Translations under genes and position numbers: made by a program | The notes under the pieces: model-generated | What the model was told of the DNA's origin: nothing | The model's input: the letters and a program-made list of their open reading frames with translations, nothing else | Databases searched by the model: none | Source: Paraburkholderia ribeironis | GTDB taxonomy: Bacteria; Pseudomonadota; Gammaproteobacteria; Burkholderiales; Burkholderiaceae | Direction: 5' to 3' | Length of the DNA: 64,000 bases | Assembly: GCF_900019265.1 (NCBI RefSeq) | Contig: NZ_CYGX02000005.1 | Span: forward strand, 62,001-126,000 | Part shown: positions 19,014-29,203 of the stretch, piece by piece | Position numbering within the stretch: the stretch's first letter is position 1 | Layout: each line of letters opens with the position of its first letter

Positions 19014-22000
19014 ATGCGTCACCTGCGTCACGAGTATCGTATCCGGTTAGTACAACGAAGTGCTTCGAAGGACGCAGCATGGTTTGCGGCGGGCAAGCCC
19101 AGCAAGGTCACCCGGCATCCGCTGTGGATGCGCTCGGTCGCAGCCCTGATGGCGACTGTCATGTACTTCGCGCCGGCCGTGTTTCTCGCCGACGCCACCG
19201 CATACGCGGCGGTGATCGTCGATCCGCGCGCACCAGTCCCGTTCCAGCCGACGGTGACGCAGGGATCAACCGGCGCGGGCATCGTGAACATCACCGCACC
19301 GAACGCGCAAGGACTCTCGGTCAACCAGTTCCAGAGCCTCTCGGTGGGCGCACCAGGTCTCGTGTTCAACAACAGCCGCATGGCCGGCACCTCGCTGATC
19401 GGCGGGCCGGTCGGTGCAAATCCGAACCTGGTGGGCCGCACGGCCTCGATGATCCTTGCGCAGGTGACCTCGACCGGCGCGCAGTACCGCTCGGTCCTGG
19501 CGGGGCCGGTCGAGGTTTTCGGGGCGCCGGCCTCGCTCATCATCGCGAATCCGAACGGCGTCAGCATCCCCGGTGGCATGCAGGTCACGAACGCCTCCAG
19601 CCTGACGCTCACGACGGGCGTGCCGCAGTTCGTTACCGGCCCCGGCGGGGTGACGACGGACTACGCGGGCGCCGGGGCGCTCGCCTATGACGTGCGCTCG
19701 GGCGACATTGCCATCAATGGCGCACCCGGCAACGACGGCACGCCCGGCCCCGGCATCGATGGCACGGTCGGCAACCTCGATCTGATCGCCCAGACCCTCT
19801 CCATCAGCGCGCCGCTGAAGGCCGACCAGCGGGTGAACCTCATCGCCGGAAACCAGCTCGTCTCGCCGACGGCCACCGGGGCGGCCGGCACCAGTTACGG
19901 CACGGCCTCGAACGGTGCAGCGAACAATGCCGCCGTGATCCAGACGCCGGGCGGGCTCGCCATCGACGCGAGCCAGTATGGCTCGGTCACGTCAGGGCAG
20001 ATCTATATCGTTTCGACTGCCGCTGGCATGGGCGTCAACACCCAGGGTGCGCTCGCGGCAACCGCTGGAAATGTCACCGTTAACACGAACGGCGACATCA
20101 CCGCCGGCAACACCTTCGCGAACCAGAACGTTACGCTCACCAGCGCGGGAACGACGAACGTTTTCGGCACCGGTCTGGCCAACCAGAACTTCACGATCAA
20201 CGCGAACGGCGACATCAATGCGACCGGTCCGGTGTCGGCGGGCCAGAATGTATCCCTGAACGCGGGCGGTGACCTGAATGCGGCGTCGGTCGCCGCCAAC
20301 GGTAGCGCGGACTTGATAGCGGGCGGCTCGATGTCGCTCGGATCACTGTCCGCCCATGATCTGGATATTGAAGCGACGAACGGCAACCTGACGCTGGGTC
20401 AGGCGATCACGGCGCCCGGCACGATCAGGGCGGTCGCGGGCCTGGACCTGACGGTCAACGGCTCGGTTCAGGGTGGCGGTACGGTAGGCCTCAGCGCTAC
20501 GCGCAATGCGGCAGTGAACGGCACGGTCACTGGCGTGGGCGACACGTCGGTGACGGGCATAACCGGCACGTCGAATATCTCGGGCAACGTGCAGACCAAC
20601 GGCGCGCTCACGGTTTCGTCAGCGCAGGGCACTACCCTCGGCGGCATCGTACAGGCGCAAGGTCCGGTGTCGGTGATCGCGCAGAACGGTTCCATCACCG
20701 GTCAGGGCGATGTTGCGTCGTCACAGGGTTCAGTTTCGCTCGACGCCGGACAGGCCATCAACCTGAGCGGGTCCGTGCAGGTCGGCGGTTCCATCACCGC
20801 ACTGGCGGGCGGCGACGCGTTGTTTGGCGGCACCCTCGCAGCACCCGGTGCGATATCGGTGACGACCGGCGGCGATGCGACCCTGGGCGGCAATGCCACG
20901 AGCGGCAGCACGCTCACGATCGCAGCAGGCGCCAATGCGTCGATTCTGGGTACTGCCGCCTCAGTGGGCAACATGAGCCTTACAGCCGCGAACGGTTCGC
21001 TGTCCACCGCGAACAATGTGGTGACGCTCGGCACGCTGGCGGCAAGCGGCCAGCAAGGCGTGAATCTGGGCGGCAACGTCTATAGCCAGGGCAACGCTCA
21101 GATCAGCTCCGGCGCGGGCAGCGTGGCGGTGGCGGGCGCGTTGTCAACGCCGGGGTCGATCACGGTCAATGCCGCCCAGGATGTCACTGTGACGGGCCTG
21201 CTCAACAGCGGCGGGGATGCAACGATCACGGCCACGCGCGATGCGAACCTCAATGTCGGTCTCGACGTACAGGGAACCGGCAACGCGACCATTACCGTCG
21301 GGCGCGATATCAACGGCAGCGGCGCCGTCAACGTGGCGAACGACACGACGCTCTTGGCCGGCAGCAACATCGGTATCAGCGGTGCGATCCAGACCGGCAA
21401 CAATCTCGCGGTGACGGCGGGTAACAACCTCGCTGTCGGCGCGACCACAGCGGTGGGTAACGAAACGCTCACGGCCACTGCCGGCAGCGCGACGCTGGCA
21501 AGCGATGCACTGTCGGGCGGCGACATGGCGATCAGGGCTGCCATCGATGTGACCACGCCCGGCAGTGTGCAGAGCCTGGGCAATTTGAACGTCAATGCGC
21601 AGGGCGGCAACCTGAGCGCGAGCGGGCGCGTTTCTACGGCAGGCACCGCAACGCTGAACGCAGGCCAGAACCTCTCGCTCGCCGGGCAGACTATCGTGTC
21701 CGGCGATGCGACGCTCACCGGCGCGAATATCACAACGCAGGGGCTGGCCGTCGGCGGCAACCTGACGGCCACCGCACAGAACAGCCTCGACACGTCGGCC
21801 GGACAGTTGAACGCCGCGTTCGATGCGAGTGCGCCGGCACTGAGCGTCAACGGCAACGCGACGCTTACCGGCGCAAACGTTACAACAGCCAACGCGGTAA
21901 TCGGCGGCATCTATAGCGCGACCGGCACGACCAGCATCATGACCGGCGGCACGGCCGCATACCAGTCCAATGCGACGCTCGCGGGCGGGACGGTGACAAA

Positions 22001-25000
22001 CGTTGGCACGCAGATGGCGGCGGGCGACCTGACGGTGTCGGGCTCGACGGTGACGAACCAGGGCGCGCTGTCCTCACTTCAGACGGCCGCAGTGAACGCG
22101 ACGGACCTGAATAACAGCGGCTCGATCTACGGCACCGCCGCGAACCTGAATGTCACCAACAGCACGGTCAACGCCGGTGCACTGCTGGCGACGAACACCC
22201 TCGCCCTCACCACGGCCTCGCTGGATAACAGCAACGGGCTGATTTTTGCGGGCGACGTGAATAGTCCCACCTCGCCGGTCGGCGATGTGACGGTCAACGT
22301 GAATGGCGGCAACGGGACCTTCAACAACACGAACGGCCAGATTCTGGCGCAGAACGGGCTCACGCTGAACCTGCCGAACCAGGTGATCGATCCGTCGGCG
22401 GCGACGATGGGTATGCTCAACGGCGGCAGCGCGTTCAACCTGTCGGCGCAGTCGATCAGTAACACCGGCGCGTGGACCCTTCCCGGAACGGCGGTGACCG
22501 TGATCGCCGCGCAGGGCATGAGCAATACCGGGACGATCAACCAGGGCGCGGGGACGCTGGCGCTCAATGGCGCGGTATCGAATGCCGGCACGATTGCGGC
22601 GCAGGACCTGACCATCACCGGCTCGCTGGCAAACCAGACGGGCGCGCTGGTGCAGGCGAACGACGCGTTCACGCTGAACGGCTCGGGCACCAATATGGGC
22701 ACCGTGCAGGCGGTCAACTCGCTCACCATTGCGGGTTCGGGCTACGACAACTCGAATGGCATCACGCAGGCAGGCAACAGTAGCAGTGCGGCCGGCAGCG
22801 GCAATGTGAACATCAGCCTGTCAGGGGATCTGACGAACGCGGGCGGCATGCTGACGGCTACGAATGACCTGTCGATTACCGCGAACAATGTGGTCAACTC
22901 GGGGGCGGGCGCGGACCCGGGCGTGACAACGACGACGACCACGACCGTGGACAACCCGGGGCTCGCCTTGGCGCTCGTCGTCGGCTCCGACAAGATCGAC
23001 GAGGCGGCCACGTGGGGGAGCGGTGGCGTGAAATTCTGCTGCACGGTCTACGGGCTGGGAACCAATCAGGTCACGCTGGCCGATGCGCTGTCGGTCGACG
23101 GTGTCGCCGATCCGACCTCGATCAACACGATTCTGGGACCCACGGCCGCCGCATGGAAGCAGTTCAGTCCGCCGGTCACGAACGGCAATACGGTCACATT
23201 CGTGGAAATTCCGACGGTCACGGGTACCTCCAACACCGGCAATTCCATCATCCAGAACCTGTGGTTCGTCCAGACGCCAGACAATGCCTCACAGGCCATC
23301 GCGACGATTACTGTTGTATTGCCTACCGCGACAGAGACGACCACGACCACCGGTGGCACGGCAGGCGGCACCTCGGTGATTGCCGCTGGCCACAATGTCA
23401 GTATCAACGCCAGCAGCCTGAACAATCAGGGCGGCAAGGTCAGTGCTGGCAACGATACCAGTGTCAACGTTCAGTCGCTGAACAATGGCGGTTCGGTCTA
23501 TACCTCGACAGTCACCGACACGGTCGATGTTGCTTCCATCGACAGCTTCCTGTCGCAGGCGCCGTCGACGATATCGTTGTGGAACACTTTCAACGGCCCG
23601 AATGGCCTGGAGGGCTGTCCGTTCGGCATGGCGGGAGTCTGTATCGATCCGTCGGGTATCCGTCTGGCCGCGCCGGGCACGGTCACGCCGCTTTCCACGT
23701 CGTCCTCCATCACCGTTCAGGGTGCCGCCGGGCAGATCGTCGCGGGCCACGACCTGAACCTGTCGGGCGGGGATCTGGTTAACGCCGGCACGCTTGCCGC
23801 GACGAATGACGTCAACATCAGCGCCGCGAGCTTCACGAACCAGGGCACCAGTACCGGGACGATGACAACGACAGCAGGTTGCGCAGCGGGCTTTAGCGCC
23901 GGCTGCACGACACTGTCGACCACGAACCCGAACGCGCAGACGTACAGTTACCAGCAGATCAACAGCAATGTGACGGCGGGTCACGACATCGTGATCGCCG
24001 CCAATACCGTCAGCAACACCTACGGCAACCTGGCCGCAGGCAACAGCGTGGTGATCGGTGGTGCTGGCACGACGGCAGCAGCGCCCACGCAGGCGGCGAG
24101 CGTCACGAACACGTCGGGCGCGATCGCCGCCGGCAACGATGTCGACATCAACGGAGCGACGCTGGTCAACACCATTGCCGCGCCGGTGCAGGTGCACCAG
24201 AACTACGGTACTGCGACGCCGTTCACTGGGTGCACGAGCAACTGTGAGGCATACATCGACGTGCAGTCGGCGACACCCGCGACGATCACGGCGAACCACA
24301 ATGTCAATCTCACGGCGGGTAGCTTCAGCAACACCGGCAGCCTGATCACCGCGCTGAACAATGTCACGATCAACGCGACGGCAACCGCAGGCAGCGACAA
24401 CCAGTACCTGAATGCGTACTGGGCGAGCGATCTGCTTCATTACAACACGAGCTATGTGGCGTGGGGCTGCGCGAGCAACCCTTCGCTGTGCCAGACCCTC
24501 TACGGCAACGCGTACAGCAGTAGCGCAGCGCAGGACCCGGCGGGCCTGCCGTCGTCGGTCGGACTGCCGGACTTCGTGCCGGCGACGATCCAGGCCGGCA
24601 ATACGCTGTCGGTGAACTCTCCCACGCTCACGAATACCGGTAACGTGGTCGGTCAAACCGTGGCGCTGTCCGGCTCGCAGCTCGTGAATGGCCTGATGGA
24701 TCCGGATGTCTATACGCCACCTCCCGTTGTGACGGGGCAGGTGATTTCGCTGGGACCGCCGGCCGTCCCGGCGAACGTAGCGACGACCGTCAACGGTTCG
24801 TGGCAGGTGACGAACGCGAATGGCCAGGCGGTTTCCGTGACCGGCTCGGCGGGCCTGCCGTCGAATTCGCCGATTGGCGTGCAGACAGTCGGCAAGCCGC
24901 TCGCACCCCTGGTCTCACAGGCGGGCGCGCCTGCAGGCTCGACGGTGCAGACTATCGCCGGCCAGACGATACCGGTGACATATCTCGTCAACAGTCCTGC

Positions 25001-27206
25001 CTCGGCAGTCACGGGCGACCTCAGTCCCGCCGCGCTGCTTGCGGCACTGCCGGCGAACCTGCAACCGGGCACGACGCAGTTCTACTACGACCCTTACACG
25101 CAGGCGCAGCAGGTTGAGCAGGCCGCTTTGCAGGCAACCGGCAAGGCGAGCTTCTATAGCACGACCGGCGCGACCGACAGCACCGGCCAGGCTTCGATTA
25201 GCAATCAGGACACGCAGGCGCTGTATGGCGCGGCGCTCCGGTACGCCGAGCAGAACAACGTCGCGCTGGGCACGCAACTGAGCGCGGCACAGCTCGCGCA
25301 GATCAATGCGCCGATGCTTTGGTACGTCGAGCAGAGCGTGCCCGAACCGGGCTGCACGGTGACCGGTAGTGGTGCGTGTCCGACCGTGCAGGCGCTGATG
25401 CCGGAAGTGCTGTTGCCGCAGAACTATGCCGAAGTCAGTGCGGACGGTGAAATCAGCGGCGCGAACGTCGCACTCAATTACGCGAACAGCATTCTCAACA
25501 CCGGTTCGATCAGTGCACAGAACCTGACGGTCAACACGGCGAGCCTGACGAACGAGGAACGTTCGACCAACATCGGCACGATCTACAACAACGTCGATAA
25601 CGGCGTCGCGGTGACAACCGGCACGCTTGTCCAGCAGGGCGGGTTCATGTCGGCAATGAACTACGACCTGAATGCCCAGACGATCGATCAGATTGGTGGG
25701 GCGCTGCAACAGATCAACTCCGACGGTAGCGTGAACCAGGCCGCGACCTCGCAGATGCTGGCGAACCTGAAAAGCCAGCTCGGCAGCAACTTCACGCAGA
25801 GCACGGTCAGCAACAACCTGAACACCACAGTCATTTCTGATGGCGGTATGGGGCTGATGACGGTGTTCGAGATGGCGATCATTGTGGCCATGTCGGTGGT
25901 GACCGCCGGGGCAGCTTCCGCGGCCCTGGCGGGTATGCAGGTAGCTGCAGCCGATGCGGGGATGGCGACGCTGGCTGCTGGCGGCACCATTGTCGAAGCG
26001 AATGCGGCAGCGGGCATTCTGGCGAGTTCGGCGTTTGCGGCTGGTGGTGTGGCCAACGCGGCAATTGCGGGAGCAATGGCTGGCCTGGTGGGCAGTGCCG
26101 CTGGTGATCTGATGTCGAGCGGCACGCTGAACTTTGGGGACGTCCTGAAAGGCGCTGCTATCGGCGGGCTAACCGCTGGTCTGACAGATGGCATTACCCT
26201 CGATGATTCGGGCATTGGCTTCAGTCTGAGTGGTTCGCCGGATAGTCTGGCATCGCTGGCTGGCGTGCAGAGTGTTGGCAATTCGCTGGTGCCACAGGCC
26301 GGCGCATCGACGGCAGGCTCGCTTCCGGAGCAGGCGCTTGCCCTGGCAGGCGAAGCGACCGTACAGGCTGGCGTGCAGACTGCGATAGATGGCGGCAGCT
26401 TCCTGGCGAGCCTGCGCAATAGTGCGGTCAGCGATGTCGCAGCAGCCGGCGCGTACGCGATCGGTAATGCGAATCTTGAAGGCGACTTCGGAACCGGTAC
26501 GCAACAAGAACTCGAATATGTGGCCGCTCACGCCGCACTGGGTTGCGCAGCGAGTGCGGCCGAAGGCACCGGATGTGTGGGCGGGGCGATTGGCGGGGCG
26601 GTGAGTGCGGCGCTCTCGCCTTCGTTTATCGGCCTGATCGATCCCGTCGCCAATCCTCTCGATTCGGGGCAACTTGCTGCGCTCGCGGCATTTGCGACGC
26701 TGGCCGGTGGAGGACTGGCTGCGCTGGCCGGGGTGAACGTGCAGGGTGCAGCGACCGCCGCGCAGAATGAGGCACTGAACAATTCGAGCGTGCACATCGG
26801 CGATGGCAAGTCGGAGACGCAGAAGGAACTCGACGAGTTGCGCGCGCAGCAGGCAAAAGAAAAAGCCGCGCTTAGCGAGGCAACCGGCGGACAGGTGACC
26901 GATAACAGCGCGGCAACCGTGCCTGGATCGTCCCTGACTGCTGGTCTTGGCGGCGCCACAAACAACGCACCCCTCGGCCTTGGATCGACCGGACGGGCCG
27001 TCTCGAACAACCTGCAGGAGCAACTGGCTCTTCAACAGGCAATGTCGAATCCGGCGGCTGGAGTACAGTTGCCTATCCCCTTGGGCGACTCTCGGTGGCC
27101 GGCCGCCGACGGTTGGGTGAAAATGTCGCAAAACGTGAATGGTGTCGAAATACACTACGTCCGGAATGTCAACTCCGGTGCCGTTGACGATTTCAAATTC
27201 AAGTGA
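19014..27206 (+). CDS. TpsA exoprotein: filamentous-haemagglutinin/CdiA-like adhesin with C-terminal toxin tip
   Basis: 2730 residues from ATG 19014 (AGGAA five bases upstream). The frame is open from 18909, but the extended ESPR-type signal starts here: MRHLRHEYRIRLVQ, then LWMRSVAALMATVMYFAPAVFL. The TPS secretion domain follows, with the NPNG motif in IIANPNGVSI near residue 180. A long beta-helix of Gly/Asn/Thr repeats (T-A-G-N-V type) fills residues ~350-2250. Near 2280-2440 a hydrophobic, Ala/Gly-rich pre-toxin region appears, then QNEALNNSS near 2582, which may be the delivery boundary. The last ~145 residues would be the toxin, ending WVKMSQ...IHYV...VDDFKFK. Secreted by the TpsB encoded at 31601; neutralised by the next gene. 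Confidence 0.92.
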   Translation: MRHLRHEYRIRLVQRSASKDAAWFAAGKPSKVTRHPLWMRSVAALMATVMYFAPAVFLADATAYAAVIVDPRAPVPFQPTVTQGSTGAGIVNITAPNAQGLSVNQFQSLSVGAPGLVFNNSRMAGTSLIGGPVGANPNLVGRTASMILAQVTSTGAQYRSVLAGPVEVFGAPASLIIANPNGVSIPGGMQVTNASSLTLTTGVPQFVTGPGGVTTDYAGAGALAYDVRSGDIAINGAPGNDGTPGPGIDGTVGNLDLIAQTLSISAPLKADQRVNLIAGNQLVSPTATGAAGTSYGTASNGAANNAAVIQTPGGLAIDASQYGSVTSGQIYIVSTAAGMGVNTQGALAATAGNVTVNTNGDITAGNTFANQNVTLTSAGTTNVFGTGLANQNFTINANGDINATGPVSAGQNVSLNAGGDLNAASVAANGSADLIAGGSMSLGSLSAHDLDIEATNGNLTLGQAITAPGTIRAVAGLDLTVNGSVQGGGTVGLSATRNAAVNGTVTGVGDTSVTGITGTSNISGNVQTNGALTVSSAQGTTLGGIVQAQGPVSVIAQNGSITGQGDVASSQGSVSLDAGQAINLSGSVQVGGSITALAGGDALFGGTLAAPGAISVTTGGDATLGGNATSGSTLTIAAGANASILGTAASVGNMSLTAANGSLSTANNVVTLGTLAASGQQGVNLGGNVYSQGNAQISSGAGSVAVAGALSTPGSITVNAAQDVTVTGLLNSGGDATITATRDANLNVGLDVQGTGNATITVGRDINGSGAVNVANDTTLLAGSNIGISGAIQTGNNLAVTAGNNLAVGATTAVGNETLTATAGSATLASDALSGGDMAIRAAIDVTTPGSVQSLGNLNVNAQGGNLSASGRVSTAGTATLNAGQNLSLAGQTIVSGDATLTGANITTQGLAVGGNLTATAQNSLDTSAGQLNAAFDASAPALSVNGNATLTGANVTTANAVIGGIYSATGTTSIMTGGTAAYQSNATLAGGTVTNVGTQMAAGDLTVSGSTVTNQGALSSLQTAAVNATDLNNSGSIYGTAANLNVTNSTVNAGALLATNTLALTTASLDNSNGLIFAGDVNSPTSPVGDVTVNVNGGNGTFNNTNGQILAQNGLTLNLPNQVIDPSAATMGMLNGGSAFNLSAQSISNTGAWTLPGTAVTVIAAQGMSNTGTINQGAGTLALNGAVSNAGTIAAQDLTITGSLANQTGALVQANDAFTLNGSGTNMGTVQAVNSLTIAGSGYDNSNGITQAGNSSSAAGSGNVNISLSGDLTNAGGMLTATNDLSITANNVVNSGAGADPGVTTTTTTTVDNPGLALALVVGSDKIDEAATWGSGGVKFCCTVYGLGTNQVTLADALSVDGVADPTSINTILGPTAAAWKQFSPPVTNGNTVTFVEIPTVTGTSNTGNSIIQNLWFVQTPDNASQAIATITVVLPTATETTTTTGGTAGGTSVIAAGHNVSINASSLNNQGGKVSAGNDTSVNVQSLNNGGSVYTSTVTDTVDVASIDSFLSQAPSTISLWNTFNGPNGLEGCPFGMAGVCIDPSGIRLAAPGTVTPLSTSSSITVQGAAGQIVAGHDLNLSGGDLVNAGTLAATNDVNISAASFTNQGTSTGTMTTTAGCAAGFSAGCTTLSTTNPNAQTYSYQQINSNVTAGHDIVIAANTVSNTYGNLAAGNSVVIGGAGTTAAAPTQAASVTNTSGAIAAGNDVDINGATLVNTIAAPVQVHQNYGTATPFTGCTSNCEAYIDVQSATPATITANHNVNLTAGSFSNTGSLITALNNVTINATATAGSDNQYLNAYWASDLLHYNTSYVAWGCASNPSLCQTLYGNAYSSSAAQDPAGLPSSVGLPDFVPATIQAGNTLSVNSPTLTNTGNVVGQTVALSGSQLVNGLMDPDVYTPPPVVTGQVISLGPPAVPANVATTVNGSWQVTNANGQAVSVTGSAGLPSNSPIGVQTVGKPLAPLVSQAGAPAGSTVQTIAGQTIPVTYLVNSPASAVTGDLSPAALLAALPANLQPGTTQFYYDPYTQAQQVEQAALQATGKASFYSTTGATDSTGQASISNQDTQALYGAALRYAEQNNVALGTQLSAAQLAQINAPMLWYVEQSVPEPGCTVTGSGACPTVQALMPEVLLPQNYAEVSADGEISGANVALNYANSILNTGSISAQNLTVNTASLTNEERSTNIGTIYNNVDNGVAVTTGTLVQQGGFMSAMNYDLNAQTIDQIGGALQQINSDGSVNQAATSQMLANLKSQLGSNFTQSTVSNNLNTTVISDGGMGLMTVFEMAIIVAMSVVTAGAASAALAGMQVAAADAGMATLAAGGTIVEANAAAGILASSAFAAGGVANAAIAGAMAGLVGSAAGDLMSSGTLNFGDVLKGAAIGGLTAGLTDGITLDDSGIGFSLSGSPDSLASLAGVQSVGNSLVPQAGASTAGSLPEQALALAGEATVQAGVQTAIDGGSFLASLRNSAVSDVAAAGAYAIGNANLEGDFGTGTQQELEYVAAHAALGCAASAAEGTGCVGGAIGGAVSAALSPSFIGLIDPVANPLDSGQLAALAAFATLAGGGLAALAGVNVQGAATAAQNEALNNSSVHIGDGKSETQKELDELRAQQAKEKAALSEATGGQVTDNSAATVPGSSLTAGLGGATNNAPLGLGSTGRAVSNNLQEQLALQQAMSNPAAGVQLPIPLGDSRWPAADGWVKMSQNVNGVEIHYVRNVNSGAVDDFKFK

Positions 27207-27211
27207 CAGCT

Positions 27212-27658
27212 ATGCGCATCCTTTGTCAATCGAATGCGGGTGCAAGTCTTCCGGAGAGCGCGAGGTGTCGCGGTGAAACGGATAGAACTGAATTTGCACC
27301 GCTAAAAGTCGGCGATGAGTACATCGTCTACGGCCTGATGTTCCTATTCAGTCGGGTCGACTTTCTAGTGTGTCCGGGCGGCACAGGTCCTTACTGGATG
27401 CCAAGCAATCTATTTTCGGTCTCGGATTCAACACTTCCTGCATGGCGGATATGTCTGACGGCACAAGTTCGTGACTATCAGGGGTTGCTGGCGACGTTTG
27501 GTATTACAGCGCTTGTCGGCTATGACGCCCTAGTTAGCGACTATCAGCATTACGTCGGGATTCTCGAGCGTGATCCCGTTCATCTTCAAAGATTCTTTGC
27601 CGCGAAGCAACTGGTTGACCAATGGCAAAACGCTCGAAGCGGGGACGATCCGGGTTAA
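27212..27658 (+). CDS. Probable cognate immunity protein
   Basis: 148 residues from ATG 27212, five bases after the toxin stop; a GTG at 27203 overlapping the stop is an alternative start. Position directly behind a toxin-tipped TpsA gene is the classical place of an immunity gene. The protein is soluble, with EYIVYGLMFLFSRVDFLVCP, YWMPSNLFSVSD and DYQHYVGILERDPVHLQRFF; from memory such proteins recur behind Burkholderiales toxin tips, but I cannot give a family number. The last ~15 residues may be non-native, because the orphan toxin module begins in the same frame right after the stop codon. Confidence 0.75.
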   Translation: MRILCQSNAGASLPESARCRGETDRTEFAPLKVGDEYIVYGLMFLFSRVDFLVCPGGTGPYWMPSNLFSVSDSTLPAWRICLTAQVRDYQGLLATFGITALVGYDALVSDYQHYVGILERDPVHLQRFFAAKQLVDQWQNARSGDDPG

Positions 27659-28075
27659 GTCCAGCGATGTGACGGTGGCGCCACAAACAGCAACCCTGTC
27701 GCGACGGAACCGAGTACGGCATTCTTCTGGTCAGGGCGAACTAACGGAGTTGGGGGCCAAGACATTGCCGCCCAAATTGCCCAACTGAACAGCGGCACGA
27801 CGCTCGAAACGTTGATCGCGCAAAACGGAATTCAAATGCCAACATGGGACGCGTCGAATCCTGCGGTGGTGCGAGCTTGGCAAAACATTTCCGCGCAGTA
27901 TGCGGCAGGAGCATCGGGATCCGTGCGCGCAGTCATCGGCTCGAATCTCAGACCGGGCAACGTTTGGGAAACGGCAGAATTGCCAGCGTTGATGAATAAT
28001 CCCAAGGTGACTCAAATCACAACTATCGACCCTGCAACAGGTGCAAGCAAGGTCATCTTTACCCGAGGCAAATAA
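27659..28075 (+). pseudogene. Orphan CdiA-CT-like toxin module without its own start
   Basis: Immediately after the immunity stop (TAA 27656-27658) and in the same frame, an open stretch of ~138 codons reads GATNSNPVATEPSTAFFWSG, then RTNGVGGQDIAAQIA, TTLETLIAQNG, the WDASNPAVVRAWQ block, YAAGASGSVRAVIG, VWETAELPALMNNPKV and ends IFTRGK. It has no ATG and no ribosome site; TTG 27812 is the only late candidate. The SGRTNG...TTLE start and W.....S..YA..ASG pattern look like a toxin domain cut from the end of a TpsA protein. It overlaps its immunity gene by one base (TAATG). It is the usual orphan CT/immunity cassette of CDI loci, available for recombination into the full exoprotein. Confidence 0.72.
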
Positions 28076-28317
28076 TGATTCTTGACATATCACGAGGGCA
28101 CATCAAGGTGAAAGTCATGGACCGGATTGCGACGGTGGGGGGGGAGATGTTTTTCCCCGGGAACGACAAGCTCGGCTTTGTCGTCTACTCGGATACCATC
28201 AGTTTTTGGGACCCTCCAGATCAGGCCATTCGAATTTCGCCGACAGAGAAGCAACTCATATTGGACGACATAAAATCCGACTTCTCTAAAGGCGGCCACA
28301 CGCTTGACATCGAGTAG
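28075..28317 (+). CDS. Imm74-like immunity protein for the orphan toxin
   Basis: 80 residues. The start ATG overlaps the orphan-toxin stop as TAATG, the tight coupling seen for toxin-immunity pairs. The small protein reads MILDISRGHIKVKVMDRIAT, then GEMFFPGNDKLGFVVYSD, SISFWDPP-like SFWDPPDQAIRIS and a C-terminal KSDFSKGGHTLDIE, which resembles the Imm74 family (my recollection of its W-(E/D)-P-P centre and (G)-hydrophobic end). It should protect the cell from the orphan toxin or from siblings carrying that tip. Confidence 0.7.
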   Translation: MILDISRGHIKVKVMDRIATVGGEMFFPGNDKLGFVVYSDTISFWDPPDQAIRISPTEKQLILDDIKSDFSKGGHTLDIE

Positions 28318-28511
28318 CCAGTCTCGTCGACCAGAACCTTCAGCCCATGGACGGCAAAATAGAGGAACGTTGCATGAAATTTAAAGCGCCGGTGAGCGTC
28401 AACGTTCTAAGCCCATTCCGGAACGGTTCGACTTGCGACAGGCATCCCTGCGGAAAAATGAATGCGATGAACGAGGCATTGCACCAAACCACAAACACCT
28501 GGAGATTTTCG

Positions 28512-28988
28512 ATGATCAAGCTGTGCCGTGCCCTGTTGCTCTCCAGCCGTGTCGCACTGCTAAGCAGCGGTTGCGCTTCCGGGCCGCAATACAAGGAAAT
28601 AGCCTCATCGATTCCGACACTTGCAGCGGTTCATGGCCGTATCTATTTTTTCCGTGAAAGTTCCATCTTCGGAGCCACCATCCAGCCGGACATCAAGCTC
28701 AATGGAGAGGTTGTTGGTCGCTCCACGGCAGGCGGTTTCTTCTATGTTGACGAACCTGAAGGGCAGTACACCGTCTCCACTACGACCGAAACGGAAAAGT
28801 CAGTGTCGTTCACGCTGCATGCAGGCGACACGAAGTACGTGCGCACGTCGGTCAGTATGGGTGTGCTTATCGAGCACGTGACGCCGACGCTCGACGATCC
28901 GGATACCGGCGCACAGGCAATCGGGGAACTCAAGTACACAGGGACATCGGACGGTACGCGCGACCCGATAAAACAGAAAAAGTCTTAA
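28512..28988 (+). CDS. DUF2846 lipoprotein
   Basis: 158 residues from ATG 28512, behind GGAG at 28501-28504; the frame is open upstream but without a ribosome site. The signal MIKLCRALLLSSRVALLSSGC ends in a lipobox (LSSGC), so the mature protein is lipid-anchored at Cys21. The DUF2846 core follows (GRIYFFRESSIFGATIQPDI, GEVVGRSTAGGFFYVDEPEG, HAGDTKYVRTSV). In Burkholderia CDI operons a lipoprotein gene (bcpO) lies between immunity and transporter genes; this one occupies that position, although BcpO proteins are usually smaller. Role in exoprotein release or activity is an inference. Confidence 0.85.
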   Translation: MIKLCRALLLSSRVALLSSGCASGPQYKEIASSIPTLAAVHGRIYFFRESSIFGATIQPDIKLNGEVVGRSTAGGFFYVDEPEGQYTVSTTTETEKSVSFTLHAGDTKYVRTSVSMGVLIEHVTPTLDDPDTGAQAIGELKYTGTSDGTRDPIKQKKS

Positions 28989-29203
28989 GGTCTATCACCC
29001 TGTCCAGCGCGTGGTATTCCGACGCTGCTGGATCGGTGAGATGAGCGATACGGCGGTACAGGATAGTGGCCGACGGAAACAATACGACGATCCGTTTCCC
29101 ACGGTCATATGTTAGCAGTGCAAATCATTAAGTTATGTCAAACATTCGACATCCGGAGGCCAGATGCCCTTGGGACATGCAAAGAGAACAGACGGACCAC
29201 CCG

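Noticed and set aside
23289..24656. 455-codon minus-strand frame in the exoprotein gene
   Set aside because: Shadow of the repetitive, GC-rich exoprotein sequence without any domain signature.
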